From positions 1-22,583 of the forward strand of contig CAMAQR010000060.1 of NCBI GenBank assembly GCA_945860375.1: DNA of 22,583 nt, read 5' to 3'. Source of the DNA: Pseudorhodobacter antarcticus (GTDB lineage: Bacteria > Pseudomonadota > Alphaproteobacteria > Rhodobacterales > Rhodobacteraceae). A model generated the notes under the pieces. The model saw nothing but the letters and a program-made list of their open reading frames with translations. It searched no databases and was not told where the DNA came from. Both the position numbers and the translations under genes were made by a program. Positions 14,406 through 22,128 of the stretch are shown here, piece after piece; position 1 is the first letter of the stretch, and every line of letters starts with the position of its first letter.

Positions 14406-16002
14406 CCTGCACCACCCGCAGCACTTCTTCGAACGAGGTCTGCCCGGCAAGAGCGCGCAGCACCCCATCCGCGATCAGGGGCAACATGCCTTGGCGCACC
14501 GCCTCTCTGTGCAGGGCCGAAACCGCCGCACCGCGCAGCAGATGCCCGCGCAGATCCTCGGTCAGTGACATGACTTCAAATAGGGCCATGCGGCCATAAT
14601 AGCCGGTATGGCCGCAATGCTCGCAGCCCGCGCCCACCCAGCACTCCACCTCGACCCCCGGTTCCAACCCGGCGGCGCGCAGGATGGTGTCGGGAAAAGG
14701 CGGCACCGCCCGTGTCATGGTCCGGCAGTTGCGGCACAGCATGCGGACCAACCGTTGCCCGATCGAACAGCGCAGCGTGGCGGCGATCAGAAACGGCTCG
14801 ATTCCCATGTCGACCAGACGCATGACCGCGCCGGCGGCAGAATTGGTATGCAGCGTTGTCAGCACAAGATGTCCGGTCAGGGCAGCCTGAACCGTGATAC
14901 GGGCGGTTTCGCCATCGCGCACCTCGCCCACAAGAATGACGTCAGGGTCGGCGCGCAGAAAGCTGCGAAGAGCACCGGCAAAGGTCAGTCCGATCTGCGG
15001 ATTGACCTGCATCTGGCTGATGCCGTCTATGTGGTATTCGACTGGATCTTCGACCGAAAGAATCTTGCGATGCGGCGCGTTGATTTCTGCGGTGGCGGCG
15101 GCAAGCGTGGTGGTCTTGCCGCTACCGGTCGGCCCTGTCACCAGAATAAGGCCGTGGCTCTGGCCCAGACCGGCCCGCAGATCGCGCTCAGCCTCGGGCC
15201 GCAGCCCAAGGGCGGCAAGCTGGGGCAAGGTTGTGCGACCTGCAAGGATGCGGATTGCGGCACCTTCACCATCGACAAAGGGCAGCGTGGCGCAGCGAAG
15301 ATCTCGCGTCTTTCCGCCGATCAGCGCACGGATATGGCCATCCTGTGCCAGCCTGCGCTCTGCAATGTTCAACCCAGCGAGGATTTTCAGCCGCGACACC
15401 ACCGCCCGCCCGGTTGCGGGTGGCAGCGTCGTCATCACCCGCAACATGCCATCGACGCGGTGGCGCACCGTCATCAGCTGCGGTCCCGGCTCCAGATGCA
15501 GATCGGTGGCGCGGCTCTGCACGGCTTCGGCCAGCAGCCGGTCCAGTGCGGCGATGGCGGGCGCGTCCAGCGCGCTGTCCTCGGGGTCGTCGCTGTCGGC
15601 GGCATCGGTTCCGATGTGGATCGCGCGGGCATCTAGCGCAAAACCAGAATCGTCCCCGCCCAGATCCTGAAGCCGCCCAAGGATTGCAGGAGCCGAAGCC
15701 ACCCGCAATTCGAGCGGCGAACCAAGCGCCAGTGCCAGCGCGTCGATCGCCGCTGCATTGCCAGGGTCGGCCACGGCAACCCGATAGACCCCGGTTGCGC
15801 TACGGCCAAGCGGCAAAGCCTGCATCTCGCGCAGAAATCGCTGGGACAGGGCGGGAGGCAGCGCTGGACTGGCGGGCCAGTCTTCTGGCCGCATCAGTGC
15901 CAGACCATGCGCCGCAGCCCGCTCTTGGGCTAGCCCAAGCGGATCGCCACCTTGGTCGATACCGCCACCCAAGGCCGGTTGAGGCACCGATGGGTCTATC
16001 AT
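14398..16002 (-). CDS. gspE: T2SS assembly ATPase GspE
   Basis: 534 residues. Walker A GPTGSGKTTT near 290-299, aspartate box around EDPVEYHIDGI, Walker B DVILVGEVRD near 354-363, and HLVLTTLHTNSA for the His box. A tetracysteine zinc site is present as CRNC (423-426) and CEHC (460-463), as in GspE and PilB. The N-terminal region (1-145) is the GspL-binding part and is shorter and Ala-rich. It drives pseudopilus assembly in the cytoplasm. ATG 16002 overlaps the gspD stop by ATGA. Confidence 0.95.
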   Translation of the reverse strand: MIDPSVPQPALGGGIDQGGDPLGLAQERAAAHGLALMRPEDWPASPALPPALSQRFLREMQALPLGRSATGVYRVAVADPGNAAAIDALALALGSPLELRVASAPAILGRLQDLGGDDSGFALDARAIHIGTDAADSDDPEDSALDAPAIAALDRLLAEAVQSRATDLHLEPGPQLMTVRHRVDGMLRVMTTLPPATGRAVVSRLKILAGLNIAERRLAQDGHIRALIGGKTRDLRCATLPFVDGEGAAIRILAGRTTLPQLAALGLRPEAERDLRAGLGQSHGLILVTGPTGSGKTTTLAAATAEINAPHRKILSVEDPVEYHIDGISQMQVNPQIGLTFAGALRSFLRADPDVILVGEVRDGETARITVQAALTGHLVLTTLHTNSAAGAVMRLVDMGIEPFLIAATLRCSIGQRLVRMLCRNCRTMTRAVPPFPDTILRAAGLEPGVEVECWVGAGCEHCGHTGYYGRMALFEVMSLTEDLRGHLLRGAAVSALHREAVRQGMLPLIADGVLRALAGQTSFEEVLRVVQDG

Positions 16003-18047
16003 TGTTCCGTCATCACCGTCATCTTGCTGCGAAGCTCTTCCGAGATGGCCGCCGCATCGCGCTGGTTGCGGACCACATGCGGGGTGATAAAGATCAAGAG
16101 CTCGGTGCGGCTGTCGCTGCTGGCCTTGCGGCCCCCGCCCAAAATCCCCAAAAGCGGCACACCCTTGCGGTCTTTGGAAGATTGCGTCGAAATCAAACCG
16201 CCCAGCGTCACCGTCTGCTGGTCATAGACCGAAACCTGCGTGCTGATGCTGCGCTGACGCAGGCGCGGGGTCAAAGTGTTTTCACCGGCAGGATCGGCTA
16301 GTACTGCGGAAAGCTCCTGCTTGACCAATAGGTTGACCAGATCCGATTCACTGACCCGCGGTGTAACGCGCAAGATCACTCCCGCATCGCGGTACTCGAT
16401 GGTACTGACGACCGGCGCATCGGCAGACTGGGTTCCGACCACCTTCTGCGTGGTAATCGGCACTTGATCGACGATCTTGATCTCGGCTTCTTCGTTCTCG
16501 AAAGCCACGACCGACGGAGCGGATACCACGCGGGTGCTGGTCACCTGTTCCAGCGTGTCAATTATCATCCGGGGGCTGGTCGTCGATCCAAGGATGATGT
16601 TGAAGCCCGGCGATTGTGTGGCGATGCCGGAACTGTCGGCAGCCCCGCTCAGCAATGCGGAGTCAGAGCCGCTCAGATAGGCCTGCACGCCAAAGCGGGT
16701 CGCGTCATTCAAGGTGACTTCAACCAGCATCACCTCGATCAGCACCTGCACTGGCGCACGGTCAAGCTCGGTCAGCAGTGCGAGCGCATCGCGGCGCACG
16801 GCGGCCGGAGCGCGGATGACGATGGTGTTGTCGGCGTCATTGGCGATAAAGCGCAAATCGCCCTCACCCATCGCGGTGGATAGTGCACGCGTTGCAGGGC
16901 GGCGATCCGCCACATCGGCTGGGAAGGCCAGCCCGCCGTCCTGCGTCGCGGAATCCGGGCCTGACAGCATGTCGCTAGGCCCGACCGGCACCTCGATGGC
17001 CGCCGCCCCGCCGCCGCCAAAAGTGCTTTCCAAGATCGCCGTCAGCTGAGAGGCGCGGGCAAATTGCACTTTGTAGACATGCACTTGCGCGGTTGCTGCG
17101 CCACCCGCGCGGTCAAACTGTGCGATCCAGCCCAGCGCATCGCGCAAATCGTCGCGGTCGTGGGCGACGACCAGAATAGCGTTTGCCTCTTCCAACGTCT
17201 GAAACTTCCAGCCGGACGCCGCACCATCGCTGGCCTGCAAATCTTCGAGGCTCAGGCTGACAGAGGCGGCAGAACTGTTCTTCAGAAAGGCGATGCCCGC
17301 ATCCTGACGCGCCATCAATTCGACATCCAGCGCGGTGACGATATCGGCCAACGAGGCCCGCTCGCGCGCGGTTCCCCGCACAAGAATGATGTCTTCGCGC
17401 GTCGAGGCCCGCAGATTTCCGCCATCCGCGACAAAACCATCCAGCAGGGTCAGCATCCTGTCGGCCCCGACGTTTTGCAGCGGCACCGCCGTCAGGCCAT
17501 AGCCCGCCACCCCGACGCCACCGGGGCGCTGGTTGCCGTCGTCATGGCGGATTACGAACTGCCCGCCGCCTTCCAAAAGCACCAGCCCGTTGGCCGACAG
17601 TGCCTCTTCGAAGATCATCAGCAATTGATCGCGCGGCACCGGACGGCCCGTGGCCATAGTGATGGTGCCGGTGGCCTGCGGATCAAGGCTATAGGGCTGT
17701 TTTAGCACATCCCCCAGAATCGAGCGCGCGGCATCGGCCACCGGAACGGACTGCAGATTGACGGAATAGCCTTCCGCTGTCGGCGTGACCCCCGGAGCGG
17801 CGGCCACTTCGGTCCCATTGGCATCAAGATAAACGAATTCGGTTTTGCCGCCGCCGGTGATTTGATGGCCGTTGTTGCCGTTGCGCCCGTTGCGCGGCGA
17901 AAGATCAATCCCGCCCAGCAGGTTTGCTCCGCCCCCTTCCACATCGGTGCAGCCGTTCAGCAGCAGGGTGCAGGCCAGCAGCGCCGCCCCGACCATGCCG
18001 GTCATTGGTTTATGCAAAGCGGGATGGGGGGAAAGGAACATCGGCAC
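15999..18047 (-). CDS. gspD: T2SS outer-membrane secretin GspD, lipoprotein type
   Basis: About 682 residues. The signal sequence ends in LLLNGC with the lipobox cysteine at residue 33 and Thr at +2, so it is a lipoprotein sorted to the outer membrane. N0 domain at about 93-170 (YSVNLQSVPVADAARSILGD), then N1-N3 repeats, and the secretin core at about 490-665 (PSVVAFENEEAEIKIVDQVPI, SVYDQQTVTLGGLIS, LLIFITPHVV). Start: GTG 18047 has AGGA with eight-base spacing; ATG 18041 is the alternative. A self-lipidated secretin fits the absence of a GspS pilotin here. It is the first T2SS gene, 135 bases after the FccB-like gene. Confidence 0.94.
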   Translation of the reverse strand: MPMFLSPHPALHKPMTGMVGAALLACTLLLNGCTDVEGGGANLLGGIDLSPRNGRNGNNGHQITGGGKTEFVYLDANGTEVAAAPGVTPTAEGYSVNLQSVPVADAARSILGDVLKQPYSLDPQATGTITMATGRPVPRDQLLMIFEEALSANGLVLLEGGGQFVIRHDDGNQRPGGVGVAGYGLTAVPLQNVGADRMLTLLDGFVADGGNLRASTREDIILVRGTARERASLADIVTALDVELMARQDAGIAFLKNSSAASVSLSLEDLQASDGAASGWKFQTLEEANAILVVAHDRDDLRDALGWIAQFDRAGGAATAQVHVYKVQFARASQLTAILESTFGGGGAAAIEVPVGPSDMLSGPDSATQDGGLAFPADVADRRPATRALSTAMGEGDLRFIANDADNTIVIRAPAAVRRDALALLTELDRAPVQVLIEVMLVEVTLNDATRFGVQAYLSGSDSALLSGAADSSGIATQSPGFNIILGSTTSPRMIIDTLEQVTSTRVVSAPSVVAFENEEAEIKIVDQVPITTQKVVGTQSADAPVVSTIEYRDAGVILRVTPRVSESDLVNLLVKQELSAVLADPAGENTLTPRLRQRSISTQVSVYDQQTVTLGGLISTQSSKDRKGVPLLGILGGGRKASSDSRTELLIFITPHVVRNQRDAAAISEELRSKMTVMTEQ

Positions 18048-18114
18048 GTTGGTTTTCCTGTCGTCCTGAGGCCCAAAGGCGGATTCAAAAACCGCAGTCA
18101 GGCCGAAAATGCAG

Positions 18115-18142
18115 CTTCGGGCGCGGTTGACCGCGCCCGAAG
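18115..18142 (-). terminator. strong hairpin between FccB-like gene and gspD
   Basis: A perfect 13-base inverted repeat (18115-18127 with 18130-18142; CTTCGGGCGCGGT and ACCGCGCCCGAAG) with a two-base centre. On the minus strand it follows the FccB-like stop by 40 bases and is followed by a weak ATTTTC. It could be an attenuator or a partial terminator that sets a lower level of T2SS transcript than of the fcc genes, or a processing site. Confidence 0.68.
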
Positions 18143-18182
18143 CAAGGCTACGCTGATTGCGCTGGATCAGGCAACCCAATGG

Positions 18183-19547
18183 TTAGGCAAAGGTATCTGC
18201 CATCAACTCGCCAAACCACTCGCCCATTTCGGAATAGGCTTGCGCTGTCGGGCCGCCGGGGGCTTCGATCACGCCCGGAGGTGCGACCTGCATTTCGCCC
18301 GCACCCGCATTATAGGCAAAAATCGCAGTCAGCCATGTCGCGGTTGTGGAGGTGATCGGCGTGTAGCAGGCCGAGTTGGTCACAGGGGCCGGATAGGGCT
18401 GCAGGCCGCTTTCCAGACGCAAGATCGCATCGGCGCAGACTTTGCCTTGCTGGTTGCCGATATGGCCTGCCTTTGGCTGCTTTGACGAGATGCTGTCGCC
18501 AACGACGTGGACGCCCGGGACCAAAGTCTCATAGCTCAGTTCGTTGACCTTGGCCCAACGACCGCTGACGATGGCACCCCCGACACCGGCAAGGGTATCC
18601 AGCATGATCTGGCCGCCCTTCATCTGCGGCAAGAGGTTGACCACGGCGGCGGTAAAGCTGCTTTGCGTCGTGACCGAGGCGACATTGGTGACCGGATTGA
18701 CCTGCGCAGCCGGAGCCACAAGCGTCACTGTTTTAACCGAGGGGCTGGCAGAGTCAAAGCTGACCGAGGCAATGACTGCATTCGGGAAATAGTCGATATT
18801 GGCGTGAATCGTCGTGAAAGCATTGCCGAAGTTCACCTTCTCGGCCTGAATGCCCGCGTTGGCATCCAGAACAATAACGCGCGAGCCGGCCTTGTTCTTT
18901 TTCAGCCAGTCCGCAATCACGCAGACCCGCTCATAGGGGCCGGGCGGGCAGCGATAGGGCGATTTCGGCACCGTGACGATGACATGCTCGCCAGCCGTCA
19001 GCGCGACAAGCTGGTTCCGCAGCGTATCCGTCTGCGGTCCGGCCTTCCAAGCATGTGGCACCGCATCGCGGGCTTGTTCATCCGTCAAGCCCGCCGCAGT
19101 GATCGACACCGTGCTGTAATCGAACTGGATTCCGGGGGCCAGAATCAGCCGATCATAGGTCAGCGTTTCTGAGGTGGACAGCGACACCGTCTTGTTTATG
19201 GCATCCACCGAAGTCACGCCCGCATTGACAAAGCGCAGGCCGAATTTGATCGACAGCGTGTCATAGCCGTAGGTCAGCGAGGCCAGCGTACGTTCTCCGG
19301 TGACGACCTTGTTGCTCATGATGCACGAGACGTAACGCGCGTTCTCGTCAACAAGGGTCACCTCAGCGGTTATCCCGCTGCGCTTGGCCCACATGGCAAG
19401 GTATTTTGCGCAAGTCGCGCCTGCCATGCCGCCGCCCACTACCACGAATTTCTTTGCCCCGATCGTCTGAGCGCCCAGTTCGGGGGTCGTGGCCGAAAGC
19501 CCTACTGTGCCTGCGGCCAACATGCCGAAGAATGTTCTGCGTTCCAT
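18183..19547 (-). CDS. Tat-exported FAD oxidoreductase, flavocytochrome c sulfide dehydrogenase flavoprotein (FccB/SoxF) family
   Basis: 454 residues. A twin-arginine signal MERRTFFGML is followed by the FAD-binding motif VVVGGGMAGATCAKYLA (35-51), CIMSNKVV (75-82), CPPGPYERVC (200-209) and TLVPGVHVVGDS (341-352), and a C-terminal FCSD-type domain starting at SACYTPI. In the sulfide dehydrogenases FAD sits near a redox disulfide between the Cys of CPPGPYER and a Cys in a WCPV motif. Here the first is present (Cys200) but the WCPV site reads GRWAKV, with Ala at 332. The canonical disulfide is therefore lacking, so activity on sulfide is doubtful. Start ATG 19547 has AAGGAG seven bases away. 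It follows the cytochrome gene by 65 bases. Confidence 0.88.
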   Translation of the reverse strand: MERRTFFGMLAAGTVGLSATTPELGAQTIGAKKFVVVGGGMAGATCAKYLAMWAKRSGITAEVTLVDENARYVSCIMSNKVVTGERTLASLTYGYDTLSIKFGLRFVNAGVTSVDAINKTVSLSTSETLTYDRLILAPGIQFDYSTVSITAAGLTDEQARDAVPHAWKAGPQTDTLRNQLVALTAGEHVIVTVPKSPYRCPPGPYERVCVIADWLKKNKAGSRVIVLDANAGIQAEKVNFGNAFTTIHANIDYFPNAVIASVSFDSASPSVKTVTLVAPAAQVNPVTNVASVTTQSSFTAAVVNLLPQMKGGQIMLDTLAGVGGAIVSGRWAKVNELSYETLVPGVHVVGDSISSKQPKAGHIGNQQGKVCADAILRLESGLQPYPAPVTNSACYTPITSTTATWLTAIFAYNAGAGEMQVAPPGVIEAPGGPTAQAYSEMGEWFGELMADTFA

Positions 19548-19612
19548 GGTGAGTCTCCTTCTCAAATCTTCTGTCAATCCGCCGTTGCCCCCGAAGGGCC
19601 TGATCCTAGCGG

Positions 19613-20491
19613 TTATTTGAAGGTCGCCTTGACCTCGCGTTGCGCCGAAAGTGTGATCGTGCAGATCAGCGCAGTGCCGCGACAAGCCCCGGTCCAGCCG
19701 ACAAACTTGCGTCCCGAAACAGGTGCCGCTGTCAGGGTGATCACCGTATTCTTGGGCAGGGCTGCGGATGATTTTTCACAGTTCAGACCGCAATCGATAC
19801 CCACCGGGTTGGAAACGACAGTGCCATAAGACTTGCCGGCCTTTTCCAGTTTCAGGGTGATATTGGATACCGGCGTGCCGCCGCCGGCAGGGGCAAGGCT
19901 AAAGATTGCGCCAACGGTCGTGACCCCGGCAACGGATACGGTGCAAGAGGTTGCCGTGCCGGTGCAAGCCCCGCTCCAGCCTGCGAACACGCTACCCTTG
20001 GTCACTGCGGCCTTCAGCGTCACCGCAGTTACCTTGTTGTAGGTTTTGGAGCAGGTGCTGCCACAGTTGATGCCGGAAGGTGACGAAGTAAGGGTGCCTT
20101 TGCCCGTGCCGGTTTTTGCCACCGTCAGCTTGAACGAGTTGGGAACCACCACCCCGACAGTTGCCAGATAGCGCGCCATCAGATCGATCTCCGCAAGGCT
20201 GTATGCCTGCGCGTGAACAGTCATGACCGGATGCTCTGACCCTGCAATCGCACTGGCCCGCATCTCGGACAACTCCGAGACGATCTCTTTCGCGCTGCCA
20301 CCGGCAATCTTGTCAAAGCCACCGGCGACGGGCGTTCCGTTGGTGCCATGGCACTGGAAACAGTTTGAGGCCAGAAGGCGGCCAGGGTTATCTATCGCCT
20401 CTTGTGCCGAGACGGCGCCCGCCCCAAGAGTGGTAAAGAACACCAGAACCAACGACCGGACCACCGATCGTGGAAGAGATGAAATCTGCAT
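19613..20491 (-). CDS. secreted monoheme cytochrome c (FccA-like) with two Cys-rich GW repeats
   Basis: 292 residues. Sec signal peptide cut after VSA (about residue 29). Heme c motif CFQCH at 44-48, with Met90 (HPVM) the likely distal ligand; this domain (30-115) resembles the cytochrome subunit of flavocytochrome c. It is followed by two tandem repeats (about 119-198 and 210-292), each with GT-(V/L)-x-S-x-P-x-GI-(N/D)-CG-x-x-C, FxGW(S/T)GAC-x-GT and a final Cys, predicting two disulfides per repeat. The repeats resemble the divergent InlB/Flg_new-type bacterial repeat domains seen in surface and secreted proteins. ATG 20491 has AGGGA seven bases upstream. It begins the transcription unit ahead of the FAD protein. 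Confidence 0.88.
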   Translation of the reverse strand: MQISSLPRSVVRSLVLVFFTTLGAGAVSAQEAIDNPGRLLASNCFQCHGTNGTPVAGGFDKIAGGSAKEIVSELSEMRASAIAGSEHPVMTVHAQAYSLAEIDLMARYLATVGVVVPNSFKLTVAKTGTGKGTLTSSPSGINCGSTCSKTYNKVTAVTLKAAVTKGSVFAGWSGACTGTATSCTVSVAGVTTVGAIFSLAPAGGGTPVSNITLKLEKAGKSYGTVVSNPVGIDCGLNCEKSSAALPKNTVITLTAAPVSGRKFVGWTGACRGTALICTITLSAQREVKATFK

Positions 20492-20612
20492 TTCGTTTCC
20501 CTAAATGTTGGAGACGGCTCATGGTGCTGAGCTGTCGGGTGACAGCGCTAAGGCACCGTTTTTCAAGCTATTTCCATTCACCAATGGTTGTAGACCGTCG
20601 AATTTGTGCGCT

Positions 20613-20822
20613 TTATAACCGCAGTTTATGGCGATTTTGGTAAAGTTTCCTCTCCGTGGGATCAGTTCCGCCCCTTCGCCGACGGATTCGATTTACGCCG
20701 CTCACAGATGCAAGGTTAAGGCCGTGATCGCGGAAGGCTTGGGCGACGCCTTCGAGAAGGGTCGGTGGTTCCGTCATGATGGGGCTTCCGAAGTTTGGGG
20801 TGAGGGAAGTGGCTGGCGTCAC
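20613..20822 (-). CDS. short phage-linked ORF, possibly 3'-truncated
   Basis: 69 residues, starting at GTG 20822, which overlaps the stop of the 248-residue phage-like gene (GTGA). The first part TEPPTLLEGVAQAFRDHGLN looks coding and helical; from about residue 42 the sequence turns Arg-rich and atypical (VNRIRRRRGG). Either a small phage gene whose end was replaced at the boundary with the cytochrome region, or a chance ORF. No family recognised. Confidence 0.4.
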   Translation of the reverse strand: MTPATSLTPNFGSPIMTEPPTLLEGVAQAFRDHGLNLASVSGVNRIRRRRGGTDPTERKLYQNRHKLRL

Positions 20823-21565
20823 GGCGCAACATAAAACGTCGCGGTGAGCCGCCAGATCACGCTGGTGGTCAGGGGCGCGACGATGGTCGTGGCAGTGTTC
20901 TGCGCCGCGGCCATGATGGCGCGCGCCGGTTCGAGGAGTTTCTCATAGACGCTGCCCTGCGCAGCCGCCTCCATCGGGATGGAAAACGCCAGCGCGCCGG
21001 GCAGGTTGGTTGTCGTGATCACCACTGGCGCGGTGCCCGCCGTGAGGAGCGCTGCCGCATGCCGCTCGATGCGCAGGCTGGTGAGGTAATGACGCAGGCC
21101 AGCGCCCGGGGCGGCGAGGGTCAGGGTGGCCGCCGTGCTGACGGCGGCGGTGATCGTGGCCGCGTTGGAAGACACCTCACCCAGCAGCCGATCATCCAGA
21201 AGGCCGGTCGCCGCGAGCAAGGTCGCTGTGGCAGCCCCGGAAGTATAGGCCGTCACTCGGGCGCGGATCTTGGCAAACCCGGCACAGGCCGCAACCCAGA
21301 TGCCTGCCGCAGCACCTGCGACAGCAACCAGATAGGCCCCACCCGCCATGGAGCGCACCGGCAGCAGGATCCAGTTGGTGCCATCGACCGATCCCGCGAT
21401 CTCGACCGTCATGCTGAAGGTACCGCGCAGGTCGAGCGTGACGGTCGAGGCGCCGTCGGCGTTGATCAGGGTCTCGGCGTTCAGCACGCCAAGCACACCG
21501 GACCCAGTGATGTTTTCTCGCGGATGCAGGGTGCCGGGGGTCAGGTCACGGGACAGTTTGGCCAT
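20819..21565 (-). CDS. phage-like structural protein, unknown function
   Basis: 248 residues, rich in Ala, Thr, Gly and Val with a beta-strand pattern typical of phage tail or decoration proteins (TLDLRGTFSMTVEIAGSVDG, NWILLPVRSM). No signal peptide or membrane helix that fits export. It directly follows the DUF2793-type fragment (start and stop share one base at 21565), as in tail-fibre gene strings of Rhodobacterales prophages. The exact role cannot be given. Confidence 0.68.
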   Translation of the reverse strand: MAKLSRDLTPGTLHPRENITGSGVLGVLNAETLINADGASTVTLDLRGTFSMTVEIAGSVDGTNWILLPVRSMAGGAYLVAVAGAAAGIWVAACAGFAKIRARVTAYTSGAATATLLAATGLLDDRLLGEVSSNAATITAAVSTAATLTLAAPGAGLRHYLTSLRIERHAAALLTAGTAPVVITTTNLPGALAFSIPMEAAAQGSVYEKLLEPARAIMAAAQNTATTIVAPLTTSVIWRLTATFYVAP

Positions 21566-22128
21566 CAGTTTGCACTCCAGTTGATTTTGACCGCACCCGA
21601 GGTCGGGTCGGAAAAGGTGGCGTTGAGGGTGATCTGGTCAGTTCCGGCCTCGGCCCAGAGGGTGACGAGGTCGAGGAGGTCCGGGCTGTTCTCGTCGGCA
21701 TCAAAGGCAGGCGCGAGCGAGACGGTGAGGATCGAGCTCGGGGTGACGCCGGGGGCGGATATGACGGAGGATGCCTCCAGAGCATTCTGCGCCACCGTTA
21801 GAAACGCGGCACCGGTCAGGGGCCCCAAGTTGAAATCCACCCCGCCCGCCCGCGCCCGCAATTGCTGCGCGGTGGTGTTGAACCAGATCCAGCCATCGGC
21901 GCGGCCAGCAGGATCAGACGCCATGCCGCCCAGAACTGTGCCCTGCGGCAGGGTCGGGCGACCGCTGGTTCGGTCAATGCTTATGGCCTCGAAGAAGGCT
22001 GAGCCATCTGGGCTGACCTTGAAGCTGAAATCGTCATTGCCCAGCAAGCCGATCAGCGCCCGGGCAGAAAAGCCGGTCTTGAAGGCAAAAGCGGCGTCAT
22101 CGGCTGCTGCGGCCTCGCCGGTCTCTGT
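21565..22128 (-). pseudogene. DUF2793-type phage protein, 5'-truncated
   Basis: The C-terminal about 188 codons are convincing: AAAADDAAFAFKTGFSARAL, NDDFSFKVSPDGSAFFEA and GWIWFNTTAQQLRARAGG. The phrase FQTGFSGRA-x-x-GL-x-x-DDF-x-x-KVSPDG is characteristic of DUF2793 phage proteins. Upstream of about 22128 the frame stays open to 22335 but its composition is nonsense-like (many Cys, Arg and Ser), so the true N-terminal part is missing and no ribosome site marks a new start. It is probably a remnant left by a deletion or a recombination break in a prophage. Confidence 0.65.

Noticed and set aside
14608..15636. 342-residue plus-strand open frame
   Set aside because: Antisense of gspE in high-GC DNA; gspE carries all expected ATPase motifs and this frame none.
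15231..16301. 356-residue plus-strand open frame
   Set aside because: Antisense of gspE and gspD ends, Pro/Arg/Ala-rich, no family pattern.
20531..20546. GCTGTC-GGGT-GACAGC hairpin in the leader of the cytochrome gene
   Set aside because: A six-base stem with no accompanying riboswitch-like structure or T-run; could be chance.
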